NCBI RefSeq assembly: GCF_012274275.1
Contig: NZ_JAANZA010000001.1
Span: 682,001-746,000, forward strand
DNA from: Cryobacterium sp. BB307
GTDB taxonomy: Bacteria > Actinomycetota > Actinomycetes > Actinomycetales > Microbacteriaceae
Direction of reading: 5' to 3'
DNA: 64,000 nt
Position numbers and translations under genes: made by a program. The notes beneath the pieces were generated by a model. It had not been told where the DNA came from. It saw only the letters and a list, made by a program, of their open reading frames with translations, and made no database searches. Shown here piece by piece: positions 38,658 to 47,827 of the stretch (its first letter is position 1; every line of letters begins with the position of its first letter).

Positions 38658-39269
38658 GTGACCGTGGTGGGCGGCGAGACGGTGGGTGGCGCGTTCGACG
38701 CATCGCGCATCGAGGCCGCGGTATCCGAACTCCTGGCGGCGATCGGCGAGGACGTCAACCGTCCGGGTCTGCAGCAGACCCCGGCGCGGGTCGCCGAGGC
38801 GTGGAGTGACTTCTTCTCCGGCGTCGGCGCCGACCCGCTGGTGCACCTGTCTGCGACCTCCGACCTGGTCGACGCCGGTGCGCTCTCCGGGGAGCTCGTG
38901 CTGTTGCGGGGCATCAAGTTCCGGTCCATGTGCGAACACCACCTGCTGCCGTTCCTCGGCACCGCGCATGTCGGCTATGTGCCGCGCGATCGGGTGGTCG
39001 GCCTCGGCAAGCTGCCCCGCGTTGTTGACACGCTCGCCTCGCGCCCGCAGTTGCAGGAGCGGTTGACCGAGCAGATCGCAGATGCCCTCGACAGCGGCCT
39101 CGACCCGCTCGGCGTCATCGTGGTCCTGGAGGCGAGCCACGGATGCGTTACAGCCCGCGGGGTGCAGCAAACCGAGAGCACCACGGTCACCCTGGCGACC
39201 CGCGGCTCGCTCAGCGAGCCGGCGGCGCGTGCCGAGGCCATTGCGCTTATTGGCAGTGACCACGGGTAG
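38658..39269 (+). CDS. folE: GTP cyclohydrolase I
   Basis: 203 residues. Zinc and catalytic residues in FRSMCEHHLLPFLGTAHVGY and SHGCVTARGVQQ. It makes dihydroneopterin triphosphate from GTP, the first folate step. Start GTG 38658 is inferred from family length; a ribosome-binding site is not evident. Followed by folP after 2 bases. Confidence 0.95.
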   Translation: MTVVGGETVGGAFDASRIEAAVSELLAAIGEDVNRPGLQQTPARVAEAWSDFFSGVGADPLVHLSATSDLVDAGALSGELVLLRGIKFRSMCEHHLLPFLGTAHVGYVPRDRVVGLGKLPRVVDTLASRPQLQERLTEQIADALDSGLDPLGVIVVLEASHGCVTARGVQQTESTTVTLATRGSLSEPAARAEAIALIGSDHG

Positions 39270-39271
39270 GA

Positions 39272-40162
39272 ATGTCACGGAACACACGGACGAGAGGGGA
39301 TGCTTCAGTGAAGGCGAAGAGGGCGAGGGCCAGCGAGGCTAGGCGTCCAGCGATCATGGGCATCCTCAACATCACCCCCGATTCCTTCAGCGACGGCGGC
39401 CGGTACAGCAGACTCGACGACGCCATCACCCACGCGACCGCGATGGTGGAGGCCGGCGCGAACATCATCGACGTCGGTGGCGAGTCGACACGGCCGGGCT
39501 CGGAGCGCCTCACCGTCGACGAGGAGCTGCGCCGGATCATGCCGGTGATCAAGGAACTGGTCGCGCGTGACATCGCGGTGAGCGTCGACACGATGAACTC
39601 CGCGACTGCGGCCGCCGCCGCCGACGCGGGCGTCGCGATGATCAACGATGTCTCCGGTGGCCTCGCCGACCGGGAGATGGGCCGGATCGTCGCGCAGACC
39701 GGACTGGACTACATCATTTCGCACTGGCGCGGACCCAGCGATACGAAGGCCGTGTACCGCGACGTCGTGCGGGACGTGCGCGAAGAGCTCAAGCACCGCG
39801 TCGCGGAGATGATCGTGTGGGGCGTCAAGCCGCGACGCATCATCCTCGACCCTGGCCTCGGCTTCGCCAAGGACGCCGAGCACAACTGGCAGCTCCTCGG
39901 TCGCCTCTCCGAACTGACGAGTGTCGGTCAGCGCGTGCTGGTCGGCGCCTCCCGCAAACGCTTCCTGGCGCCGTTGGTCCCGGATGACGCACCGACGGCC
40001 GAGCGGGACGCGCCCACCGCGGTGATCAGCGCCCTCGCAGCCGAATCCGGCGCGTGGGGTGTGCGCGTGCACGACGTCGCCGCCACCCGTGCGGCGCTCG
40101 ACGTGTGGTCAGCCTGGAACGATGGCCGCCGGACCGGCGCCGCACCGAAGGCCGGCGCATGA
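39272..40162 (+). CDS. folP: Dihydropteroate synthase
   Basis: 296 residues. GILNITPDSFSDGG, DVGGESTRPGSERL, VSVDTMNS, ILDPGLGFAKDAEHN and GASRKRFL are the ordered family motifs for binding dihydropterin pyrophosphate and p-aminobenzoate; target of sulfonamides. ATG 39272 gives a basic head of about 28 residues; GTG 39308 is possible. ATGA overlap with folB. Confidence 0.95.
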   Translation: MSRNTRTRGDASVKAKRARASEARRPAIMGILNITPDSFSDGGRYSRLDDAITHATAMVEAGANIIDVGGESTRPGSERLTVDEELRRIMPVIKELVARDIAVSVDTMNSATAAAAADAGVAMINDVSGGLADREMGRIVAQTGLDYIISHWRGPSDTKAVYRDVVRDVREELKHRVAEMIVWGVKPRRIILDPGLGFAKDAEHNWQLLGRLSELTSVGQRVLVGASRKRFLAPLVPDDAPTAERDAPTAVISALAAESGAWGVRVHDVAATRAALDVWSAWNDGRRTGAAPKAGA

Positions 40163-40521
40163 GCGCCGACAGGCTGTCGATCACCGGGTTGCGTGCCACC
40201 GGCAACCACGGGGTATACGAACACGAGCGGCGCGACGGGCAGGAGTTCGTCATCGACGTCACCGTGTGGGCCGACCTGAGCGCGGCATCGCGCAGCGACG
40301 ACCTCGACGAGACCCTGCACTACGGGGTGCTGGCCGAACGGGTCGTTGCCGCGGTTGAGCGTGACCCGGTCGACCTGATCGAGACACTCGCGGCGAGGAT
40401 CGTCGACGTCGTATTCGAGTTCCCGACCGCGCAGACTGTCGAGGTGACTGTGCACAAGCCGCAGGCGCCCATCTCGGTGCCATTCGAGGATGTCGCGGTG
40501 ACGCTCACGCGGAGCCGGTGA
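40159..40521 (+). CDS. folB: Dihydroneopterin aldolase
   Basis: 120 residues, the normal length. ITGLRATGNHGVYEHERRDGQEF (split as in the family), TLHYGVLAERV and the C-terminal VHKPQAPI with the catalytic lysine. It converts dihydroneopterin to 6-hydroxymethyl-dihydropterin. ATG overlaps the folP stop; its own stop overlaps the folK start. Confidence 0.94.
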   Translation: MSADRLSITGLRATGNHGVYEHERRDGQEFVIDVTVWADLSAASRSDDLDETLHYGVLAERVVAAVERDPVDLIETLAARIVDVVFEFPTAQTVEVTVHKPQAPISVPFEDVAVTLTRSR

Positions 40522-41054
40522 TGCGCAAACGAGTCGAGCTTCCGGCTGTCGTCGCCCTCGGCAGCAACCTGGGCGATCGCGAGCAGACGTTGCGTGACGC
40601 CGTGCGCGAGTTAGCGGCAGTCTCCGGCGTGGTCGTTCTTGCGGCATCCGGGATCGTCGAGACTCCCGCGCTCAAGCCCGACGGCATCGACGAGTCCGCC
40701 CCCAGCTACCTCAACGCGGTGGTCCTGGTGCGCTCCGCGCTCTCGCCGGAGCGGCTGCTCGAGCAGTTGCAGCGCATCGAGCACGAGCTCGGACGGGTGC
40801 GCGCCGAACGGTGGGGGGACCGCACCATCGACCTCGATCTCATCGACTTCGCCGGCCTGAGCCGCGACACTGCCGAGCTCAGCCTCCCGCATCCACGCGC
40901 GTGGCAGCGTGCGTTCGTGCTCGCGCCGTGGTCGCAGGTGCAACCGGATGCCGTGCTGCACGGGCATGGACGGGTGGCCGACCTGCTGAGGGCGGCAACT
41001 GATCCGGTCACCGAGTATCCGGCCCGTCCGCTCGCCGAGGAGGTGTCGGCGTGA
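40518..41054 (+). CDS. folK: 6-hydroxymethyl-7,8-dihydropterin pyrophosphokinase
   Basis: 178 residues. ALGSNLGDREQTLRDAV at the start, YLNAVVLVRS, and ERWGDRTIDLDLIDF (Mg/ATP-binding D-x-D-D pattern) with LPHPRAWQRAFVLAPW are diagnostic. GTG 40518 overlaps the folB stop; the next codon is ATG and could also start. GTGA overlap with the DUF3180 gene. Confidence 0.94.
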   Translation: MMRKRVELPAVVALGSNLGDREQTLRDAVRELAAVSGVVVLAASGIVETPALKPDGIDESAPSYLNAVVLVRSALSPERLLEQLQRIEHELGRVRAERWGDRTIDLDLIDFAGLSRDTAELSLPHPRAWQRAFVLAPWSQVQPDAVLHGHGRVADLLRAATDPVTEYPARPLAEEVSA

Positions 41055-41539
41055 AGCGCACCGGGGCACTCACGATCGTGCTGTTGATCGTGCTCGGCGC
41101 GATCGTCGGCGCCTTCGTCGAGACGGCGCTGGCGACGACCGGGCGACCAATCCTGATCCCGCCGATCACGCTCGCTGTCGCGCTGGCCCTGATCGGGGTG
41201 CTCATCGTCGTACTGGCGCTGCCGATTCGGCGCACGGTGCGCAAGAAGACCGCGACCCCGATCGACCCGTTCTACGCGACGCGCATCCTCATGCTGGCGA
41301 AGGCGTCCGCCCTGTCTGGAGCGCTCATCGCGGGCTTTGCCGGTGGCGCGATCGCGTACCTCCTGACCCGCTCGGTGATCGGGGTAGGCTCGGTGGCGGC
41401 CGTGTCAGCGACGATCGTCGGAGCCGGGCTCCTGCTGGCTGGGGGACTGGTCGCCGAAGAACTGTGCCGGGTGCCCCCCGGCAGCGACGACGACGATGAC
41501 GAGGACACCGGCGCACCACCAGTCACGGTTTCGCACTAG
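41051..41539 (+). CDS. DUF3180 membrane protein
   Basis: 162 residues, four membrane helices (about 8-27, 36-57, 82-105, 114-138), and a Asp/Glu-rich C-terminal tail (DDDDDEDTG). This family (PF11377) regularly follows folK in actinobacteria. GTG start overlaps the folK stop. Function unknown. Confidence 0.88.
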   Translation: MKRTGALTIVLLIVLGAIVGAFVETALATTGRPILIPPITLAVALALIGVLIVVLALPIRRTVRKKTATPIDPFYATRILMLAKASALSGALIAGFAGGAIAYLLTRSVIGVGSVAAVSATIVGAGLLLAGGLVAEELCRVPPGSDDDDDEDTGAPPVTVSH

Positions 41540-41558
41540 CCCGGAGGGCGCATCGCAC

Positions 41559-42062
41559 ATGACGCAGCACCTGGAACTCGCGGACGTCGAATGGCGCAGG
41601 GTGTCGCCCAAGCTGATCGTTGCGCAGCTGATCGGCGACGGCATCGGCGCTGTAGTGATGCTCGGGTTGACCGGCCTGCTGCACGTGTTTTTTCCTGAAT
41701 GGCGCATCCTCGGCATTCCGGTCGCCTGGACGGTGACGATCATCGTCGCGCTCGCGACGCTCATCCCGCTCGCTCTCACCCCGCGGCGGGTGCGCGCCAT
41801 CGGCTATCAACTGCGGGACGACGACCTGCTGTTCCGCCGCGGCATCCTGTTCCAGCGCTTTGTCGCCGTTCCGTACGGGCGGATGCAGCTGGTCGACATC
41901 AACCGCGGCCCGCTGTCCCGCGCGCTCGGGTTGAGCGAGCTGAAGTTCGTGACCGCCGCTGCGGCGACCGGTGTCACCATTCCCGGCCTGCCGGAAGCGG
42001 AGGCCGACCGACTTCGTGACGAGCTCGTCGAGCTCGCCGAATCCCGCAGGGCGGGGCTGTGA
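41559..42062 (+). CDS. PH-domain membrane protein (YdbS-like)
   Basis: 167 residues: two helices (about 25-45 and 52-74) followed by a bacterial PH-like domain (YQLRDDDLLFRRGILFQRFVAVPYGRMQLVDI; GLSELKFVTAA). It pairs with the larger protein downstream, overlapping it by 4 bases, as YdbS/YdbT do in Bacillus. Role unknown; a link to bacteriocin resistance is reported for the Bacillus pair (from memory). Confidence 0.87.
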   Translation: MTQHLELADVEWRRVSPKLIVAQLIGDGIGAVVMLGLTGLLHVFFPEWRILGIPVAWTVTIIVALATLIPLALTPRRVRAIGYQLRDDDLLFRRGILFQRFVAVPYGRMQLVDINRGPLSRALGLSELKFVTAAAATGVTIPGLPEAEADRLRDELVELAESRRAGL

Positions 42063-43621
42063 CGGACCACCAGGAACGGCCGGGCGAGCCGCTGGATGCC
42101 GCGCCGCCGTCGCCGGAGCTGCTTCCCGCGCCAGCGACCGACCTGACCGACGGCAACTGGCATCGGCTGCATCCGGCTTCACCGTTGCTCCGGGGCGGCA
42201 TAGCGCTGCTCGCCATCCTCGGCGTTGTCCTCGCGAACCTCCGTGAGCGCCTCATCGAGATCTTCTTCCCGACGGGATTCGAGTCCGACGACCCGTTCGA
42301 CCTGCTGCTGGAGACCGGCTACCTGCCGTGGTTCCTCGCCGGCATTGCCGCGGTGCTCCTGGTGCTGATCCTCGGCTTCTACATCTCGTGGCGGATGCAC
42401 AGCTTCCGAGTGACAGAGGAAGTCGTCGAGGTGCGCAGCGGCATCGTGTTCCGCACCAACCGCAAGGCACGGCTGGATCGCATCCAGGGGATCAACATCA
42501 GCCGACCGTTCATCGCGCGGCTGTTCGGCGCCGCGAAGCTTGAGATCAACCAGGCCGGCAACGACGCGAACGTCGAACTGACCTACCTCGGCAGCGCGCA
42601 TGCCGACGACCTGCGACGTGACATCCTGCTGCTTGCGTCCGGAACCCGCCGCGCCGAGCGCGCCGCGGAGACGCCCGCGGCTGGCGGCACCATCGAGCAG
42701 CGGGTCAGCGAGTTCCTCGCCCCGGAGCTGGACCCAAACGCAGCCCCGCCGGAGTCGGTCGTGAAGCTCAACCCCGGCCGGCTCCTCGGCTCGATCGTGC
42801 TCAGCGAGGGCACCATCTTCCTGCTGCTGCTGATCATCGGCGCAATCGTTGGGGTCTTCACCACCGGGGAGATCTACCCGCTGTTCGCCATCGTGCCGGC
42901 GATCCTCGGTCTGGGTGGTTATCTGGTGTCCAAATTCCTGCGCTCGCTGCGCTACTCGATCGCGGCCACCCCGGATGGCGTGCGAGTCGGCTTCGGACTG
43001 CTGTCGACAACGAATTCGACGCTCCCGCCGGGGCGCATTCACTCGGTGCAGCTGAGCCAGTCGTTGCTGTGGCGGCCGTTCGGCTGGTGGCAGCTGAAGG
43101 TCAACCGCGCATCGCGTTCGAGTGCGCGGGGCGCCGCCGGAGAGCAGAACACGACCATCCTGCCGGTCGGCGACGCGGGTGACGTTGCTCGTGTGCTCGA
43201 CCTGTTGCTTCCGGATGTCGCGGATCGAGAGGTTATCGCTCTAGCACTGTCGTCAAAGGGTGCGGTCGACGGCTTCACCATTTCGCCGGCACGGGCCAGG
43301 GTGGTGCGCTGGTTCAGCCGCCTCCGCAACGGATTTGCCAAGGTTCCGGGGGGCATTGTGCTGCGTCGCGGGGCCATCTGGCGGGATGTCATCGTGGTTC
43401 CGGACCCGCGTTTGCAGTCGGTCGCCCTGGAGCAAGGCCCGCTTGCCCGCTCGCTGAGAATCGCCGCCGTTCGGCTGCACACTGTCGACGGACCGATTTT
43501 CGCGCGCATCGGTGCGATCGACCAGGACGACGCGGTCCGCTTCTTCGGCGATGTCGCCACCGTGGTCGTCGACGCGGGCAGGGCCGACCGATCGCACCGC
43601 TGGCGGGAGCATCCGGCATGA
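42059..43621 (+). CDS. PH-domain membrane protein (YdbT-like)
   Basis: 520 residues with two or three bacterial PH-like domains (RMHSFRVTEEVVEVRSGIVFRTNRKARLDRIQGI; RYSIAATPDGVRVGFGLLSTTNSTLPPGRIHSVQLS; VVRWFSRLRNGFAKVPGGIVLRRGAIWRDVIVV, each quoted only in parts) separated by helix pairs (about 40-60, 92-112, 242-290). GTG start overlaps the previous gene; ATGA overlap with the DUF2520 gene. Unknown function. Confidence 0.86.
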   Translation: MTDHQERPGEPLDAAPPSPELLPAPATDLTDGNWHRLHPASPLLRGGIALLAILGVVLANLRERLIEIFFPTGFESDDPFDLLLETGYLPWFLAGIAAVLLVLILGFYISWRMHSFRVTEEVVEVRSGIVFRTNRKARLDRIQGINISRPFIARLFGAAKLEINQAGNDANVELTYLGSAHADDLRRDILLLASGTRRAERAAETPAAGGTIEQRVSEFLAPELDPNAAPPESVVKLNPGRLLGSIVLSEGTIFLLLLIIGAIVGVFTTGEIYPLFAIVPAILGLGGYLVSKFLRSLRYSIAATPDGVRVGFGLLSTTNSTLPPGRIHSVQLSQSLLWRPFGWWQLKVNRASRSSARGAAGEQNTTILPVGDAGDVARVLDLLLPDVADREVIALALSSKGAVDGFTISPARARVVRWFSRLRNGFAKVPGGIVLRRGAIWRDVIVVPDPRLQSVALEQGPLARSLRIAAVRLHTVDGPIFARIGAIDQDDAVRFFGDVATVVVDAGRADRSHRWREHPA

Positions 43622-44328
43622 CCGCAGCGGCCAGGCTCGGGATCGGCATCATCGGAGCCGGTCGGGTCGGCCCGGTGCTCGGCGCGGCGTTGGCCGGCGC
43701 CGGTCATGCGATCGTCGGCATCTCCACGGTTTCGGAGGCCAGTCGGGAGCGCGCGGAAGCGCTGCTGCCTGGCGTGCCGATCCTTGAGATCCCGGATGTC
43801 ATCGAGCGCGCCGAACTCGTGATCCTCGCAATCCCGGCCTCGGAGCTGGATTCACTCGTCTCGGGCCTCGCGGCTGCCGGAGTGTGGCATCCGGGCCAGC
43901 TGGTGCTGCACACCGCGCCCGGACTGGGCGTCTCGGTGCTCGCGCCTGCGGTTGCGGCAGGGGCAATCCCGATCGCGCTGCATCCGGCGATCGCGTTCAC
44001 CGGCACAAGCATGGACCTGGTGCGGTTGCGTGAGGCGTACTGCGCGGTCACCGCTCCCGGCCCGGTGCAGCCGATCGGGCAGGCGCTCGCGGTCGAGCTC
44101 GGGGCGGAGCCGGTGCTCATCGACGAGGCCGACCGGGCGGCGTACGGCGAGGCGATCTCGACGGCGACAGAGTTCTCCGCCTCGATCGTCGGCCAGGCGG
44201 TCGACCTGCTCGCGGGGATCGGCGTAGAGTCGCCCGGCGCTGTGCTCTCACCGCTCGTGCGCGCCGCTGTGGACAACGCGCTCGCCCGGGCGATCAGCAC
44301 ACCACCCCTGCCGCCGGAGGATGACTAG
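43618..44328 (+). CDS. Rossmann/DUF2520 dehydrogenase-like protein
   Basis: 236 residues. NAD(P)-binding GAGRVG at 13-18, then a helical C-terminal domain like 6-phosphogluconate-dehydrogenase-like reductases (DRAAYGEAISTATEFSASIV; VESPGAVLSPLVRAAVDN). It directly abuts panC (no bases between), so it may supply the ketopantoate reductase step, as the unrelated-looking PanG does in Francisella (hypothesis). Not proven for this family. Confidence 0.82.
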   Translation: MTAAARLGIGIIGAGRVGPVLGAALAGAGHAIVGISTVSEASRERAEALLPGVPILEIPDVIERAELVILAIPASELDSLVSGLAAAGVWHPGQLVLHTAPGLGVSVLAPAVAAGAIPIALHPAIAFTGTSMDLVRLREAYCAVTAPGPVQPIGQALAVELGAEPVLIDEADRAAYGEAISTATEFSASIVGQAVDLLAGIGVESPGAVLSPLVRAAVDNALARAISTPPLPPEDD

Positions 44329-45144
44329 GTGACCGAACTGATCAGGACCATCGCCGACCTGCGGGCCCGGCTCGCGGGGGAGACGAGCGTCGGCTTCGTC
44401 CCGACCATGGGCGCCCTGCACGACGGCCACCTGGCGCTGGTGCGGCGTGCGGCGGAGCTCGAGCGCACCGTCGTGGTGTCGATCTTCGTCAACCCGCTGC
44501 AGTTCGGCGAGGGCGAGGACTACGAGCGCTACCCGCGCGACCTGGACGGTGACCTCGCGAAGCTCCCGGATGACGTAGTCGTGTTCGCGCCGGACGTCAC
44601 CGAGCTGTATCCGGATGGCCGCGCCGAGACGCGCGTAACGGCGGGGCACGTCGGGACGGTGTTCGAGGGCGCGAGCCGCCCCGGACATTTCGACGGAATG
44701 CTGACGGTCGTCGCCAAGCTGCTGGGCATCGTCCAGCCGCAGACCGTGGTGTTCGGCCGCAAGGATGCCCAGCAGGTCTTCCTGGTGCGCCGGATGGTGC
44801 GCGACCTGAACCTGCCGGTCACGGTTGAGGCGATCGAGACGGTCCGCGACCCGGACGGGCTCGCTATCTCCAGCCGGAACCGATACCTGAGCGACGAGGA
44901 GCACCAGAACGCGCTTGCGCTGTCGCGCGCGTTGGCTGCGGCCGCGGCATCCGGTTCCCGCGATGCCGGGTTCGAGGTGCTGCGCGCGGAGCGGGGCCTG
45001 GACGTGGACTACTTCGAGTTCGTCGACCCCGAGACCTTCCTTGCCGTCGGGGACGGCTACCGGGGAGAGGCGCTCGCGATCGTGGCGGCGCGGGTTGGCT
45101 CGACGCGGCTGATCGACAACCGGCCGGTCACTCTCGCTGGTTGA
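44329..45144 (+). CDS. panC: Pantoate-beta-alanine ligase
   Basis: 271 residues. PTMGALHDGHLALVRRA (HIGH-like), FGRKDAQQVFLVRRMVRDL and ISSRNRYLS (KMSKS-like) identify pantothenate synthetase, which joins pantoate and beta-alanine with ATP. GTG start abuts the previous stop. Its last three codons and stop lie inside repeat R3 copy 1, so that the C-terminus (TLAG) is partly dictated by the repeat. Confidence 0.95.
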   Translation: MTELIRTIADLRARLAGETSVGFVPTMGALHDGHLALVRRAAELERTVVVSIFVNPLQFGEGEDYERYPRDLDGDLAKLPDDVVVFAPDVTELYPDGRAETRVTAGHVGTVFEGASRPGHFDGMLTVVAKLLGIVQPQTVVFGRKDAQQVFLVRRMVRDLNLPVTVEAIETVRDPDGLAISSRNRYLSDEEHQNALALSRALAAAAASGSRDAGFEVLRAERGLDVDYFEFVDPETFLAVGDGYRGEALAIVAARVGSTRLIDNRPVTLAG

Positions 45145-45173
45145 GGGATCGGCAAAGCCGATCGTCTCGAAAT
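45135..45173 (+). repeat. Palindromic repeat R3, copy 1
   Basis: 39 bases, CGCTGGTTGAGGGATCGGC continuing to CTCGAAAT, with inner hairpin GATCGGC-AAA-GCCGATC. It overlaps the panC stop. Its complement recurs at 47725-47761, so the two copies bracket lysS and the CHAD gene in inverted orientation. Confidence 0.8.
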
Positions 45174-45205
45174 TCCGCCCAGCAGCACCCGGATAAACTC
45201 GACAC

Positions 45206-46708
45206 ATGACCGAGACTGCCCTGCCCGAGCCCGAACTGACCGAACAAGAGGTCAACGAGCAGATGCAGGTCCGGCTCGCCAAGCGAGACCGGCTGATCGA
45301 ATCCGGTGCCGAGGCGTACCCGGTCGCAGTCCCGGTGACCGACAGCATCCGCTCGGTGCGTGAGCGTTTCGGCGACCTGGAACCGGATGCGTCCACCGGC
45401 GTAACCGTTGGCGTCGCGGGGCGCATCGTGCACCTCCGCAACACCGGCAAGCTGTGCTTCGCCGCGCTGCAGGCCGGCGACGGATCCCGGATCCAGGCGA
45501 TGGTGTCTCTCGCCGAAGTCGGCGAGGAATCGCTCGAACGGTGGAAGGAACTCGTCGACCTCGGCGACCATCTGTTCGTCTCCGGCGAGGTCATCTCCTC
45601 CCGCCGCGGCGAGCTGTCGATCATGGCCAAGGAATGGTCGATCGCATCGAAAGCGATCCGTCCGCTGCCGAACCTGCACTCCGAGCTGGGTGATGAGACG
45701 CGGGTCCGCCAGCGCTACCTCGACCTGATCGCTCGAGAGCAGGCGCGCATCACCGTGCAGGCCAGAGCGCAGGCGGTCGCGTCGCTGCGGTCGACCTTCG
45801 CTGAGCACGGGTATCTCGAGGTCGAGACGCCGATGCTGCAGACCATCCACGGCGGCGCATCCGCTCGCCCGTTCGTCACCCACTCCAACGCGTTCGACAC
45901 CGAGCTGTTCCTGCGCATCGCGCCGGAGCTCTTCCTCAAGCGTGCCGTCGTCGGCGGGCTGGAGCGGGTGTTCGAGATCAACCGCAACTTCCGCAACGAG
46001 GGCGCCGACTCCACCCACAGCCCCGAGTTCGCGATGCTCGAGGCCTATCAGGCGTACGGCGACTACAACCAGATGGCCGAACTGACGCAGGAGCTGGTGC
46101 AGAACGCCGCGCTCGCGGCATCCGGATCGCACGTGGTGACCTGGGCGGACGGGCGCAAATACGACCTCGGCGGCGAGTGGGGGTGGCTGCCGATGTACGA
46201 GTCGCTCAGCGAGGCATCCGGCGTGCACATCACCCCGGAGACGCCGTACGAGAGCCTGCGCGAACTGACCGACAAGTTCGGCATCGAGGTTCAGCACCCG
46301 ACCCACGGCAAGCTCGTCGAGGAGCTGTGGGAGCACTTCGTGAAACCGTCGCTCGAACGTCCGACCTTCGTCGCCGATTTCCCTGTCGACACGTCGCCGC
46401 TCGTGCGCGCGCACCGGTCGAAGCCGGGTGTCGTGGAGAAGTGGGACCTGTACATCGACGGGTTCGAACTCGCGACCGGATACTCCGAGCTGGTCGACCC
46501 GGTCGTGCAGCGCGAGCGTTTCGTCGCGCAGGCGGCGCTCGCCGCGAAGGGTGATGCGGATGCGATGCGGCTGGACGAGGAGTTCCTGCGCGCACTCGAG
46601 CACGGGATGCCGCCCACCGGCGGCATGGGCATGGGCATCGACCGCATGCTCATGGCGCTGACCGGGCTGGGCATTCGCGAAACGATCCTGTTCCCGCTGG
46701 TCAAGTAG
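45206..46708 (+). CDS. lysS: Lysyl-tRNA synthetase, class II
   Basis: 500 residues. OB-fold anticodon domain (about 60-150), motif 2 FRNEGADSTHSPEFAMLE and motif 3 GMGMGIDRMLMAL. It charges tRNA-Lys. ATG start is 61 bases after panC. A normal-length, apparently intact copy. Confidence 0.96.
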   Translation: MTETALPEPELTEQEVNEQMQVRLAKRDRLIESGAEAYPVAVPVTDSIRSVRERFGDLEPDASTGVTVGVAGRIVHLRNTGKLCFAALQAGDGSRIQAMVSLAEVGEESLERWKELVDLGDHLFVSGEVISSRRGELSIMAKEWSIASKAIRPLPNLHSELGDETRVRQRYLDLIAREQARITVQARAQAVASLRSTFAEHGYLEVETPMLQTIHGGASARPFVTHSNAFDTELFLRIAPELFLKRAVVGGLERVFEINRNFRNEGADSTHSPEFAMLEAYQAYGDYNQMAELTQELVQNAALAASGSHVVTWADGRKYDLGGEWGWLPMYESLSEASGVHITPETPYESLRELTDKFGIEVQHPTHGKLVEELWEHFVKPSLERPTFVADFPVDTSPLVRAHRSKPGVVEKWDLYIDGFELATGYSELVDPVVQRERFVAQAALAAKGDADAMRLDEEFLRALEHGMPPTGGMGMGIDRMLMALTGLGIRETILFPLVK

Positions 46709-46769
46709 GGGCAGGACTCAGCGCTGCCTCCGCAGTGCGCATCCCGCTCGCTAGGGTGAGTGACGGGAG

Positions 46770-47705
46770 ATGAGCAGCATGGACAGCGAGTTCGCCCGGT
46801 ACCGCAGGGGTCATCGTCGCGGTACGGCCGGCGAGCTCGTCATGGCCTATGTGACCGAGCAGTTTGCGGAACTCCGAACTGCTGACGCCGGGGTGCGCCG
46901 TGACGCGGATGGCGCGGTGCACGACATGCGCGTGGCCTCAAGGCGGCTTGGCTCGGCGTTGAAGATCTTCCGACCAGTCCTTGACGGTAAACACACGGAC
47001 GCAATCCGCGGCGAGCTGAGGTGGATCGGACATTCGCTGGGCGGCGCCCGCGACAGCGAGGTCTTGCACGCACGGTTGCGCGGGGCGCTGTCCGAAGATG
47101 GCCGGGACACAGCGCGCGACGCCGCTGCCGAACGCGTCAACACGCAGTTCGGCGAACGCTCCGAACGCGCGAAGCGCGTGCTGCGTGGCGATCTCGACAG
47201 CCAGCGCTACTTCATGCTGCTCGACGCGCTCGACGAGTTGGTCCACAGCCCGCCGCTGACCGAGGCGGCAGCAAGCCGGGCGGACCGCATCTTGCCGCAG
47301 CGCGTCGGCAAGGCATACCGCCAGATGCGCCGTCTCCACGACCGTGCGGGGGCGGCGGGCACGGGCGAGGAGCGCGAGGCTCTCCTGCATGAGGTCCGTA
47401 AGGCTGCCAAGCGGGCGCGCTACGCCAGTGAGGCACTCGTCCCGGCCGTTGGCAAGGACGCCAAGAGGTTCGCAGCCGCCATGGAGGGGGTGCAGGAGGT
47501 GATCGGCGAATACCGGGATAGCGTGATCGCCGGCGAGACCCTGATCGGCCTGGCGGTTCAGGCTCAGGAAGCAGGCGAAGACACATTCGAGATCGGTCGC
47601 CTGGCCGGTCTCGAAGAAGCCCGCTCCGCCGCAGCGGCCGCCGCGTACGACACGGCGTGGCGCGCGGCGTCGAAGAAGAAGCTGCGCCGCTGGATGCGCG
47701 GCTGA
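46770..47705 (+). CDS. CHAD-domain protein
   Basis: 311 residues, all alpha-helical with repeated conserved histidines and basic residues: AVHDMRVASRRLGSALKIFRP, GARDSEVLHARL and EVRKAAKRARYASEAL. CHAD domains bind polyphosphate through their basic surface and can direct proteins to polyphosphate granules. There is no CYTH domain in this protein. It may start at GTG/ATG 46770. Confidence 0.88.
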   Translation: MSSMDSEFARYRRGHRRGTAGELVMAYVTEQFAELRTADAGVRRDADGAVHDMRVASRRLGSALKIFRPVLDGKHTDAIRGELRWIGHSLGGARDSEVLHARLRGALSEDGRDTARDAAAERVNTQFGERSERAKRVLRGDLDSQRYFMLLDALDELVHSPPLTEAAASRADRILPQRVGKAYRQMRRLHDRAGAAGTGEEREALLHEVRKAAKRARYASEALVPAVGKDAKRFAAAMEGVQEVIGEYRDSVIAGETLIGLAVQAQEAGEDTFEIGRLAGLEEARSAAAAAAYDTAWRAASKKKLRRWMRG

Positions 47706-47724
47706 TGAGTGTCTTGGGGTGGTG

Positions 47725-47761
47725 ATTTCGAGACGATCGCTTCGCGATCCCTCAATCAGCG
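47725..47761 (-). repeat. Palindromic repeat R3, copy 2 (inverted)
   Basis: 37 bases, complement of copy 1 at 45135-45173 with a 2-base shorter loop (GATCGC-TTC-GCGATC) and one further change. It follows the CHAD gene by 19 bases and may end its transcript. Confidence 0.8.
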
Positions 47762-47765
47762 GGGC

Positions 47766-47788
47766 GGTCTCGACAACCTCGACCACCG
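47766..47788 (-). repeat. Dispersed 23-bp repeat R2, copy 4 (inverted)
   Basis: GGTCTCGACAACCTCGACCA plus CCG; matches copy 1 with two differences when reversed. It sits 4 bases from R3 copy 2, forming a compound element. Confidence 0.78.
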
Positions 47789-47827
47789 AAAGCAGCCCAC
47801 CCAGCGAAGACGCGTATCCTTGTAGCC

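Noticed and set aside
45128..46603. 491-residue open frame antisense to lysS
   Set aside because: Shadow of LysS; no domain.
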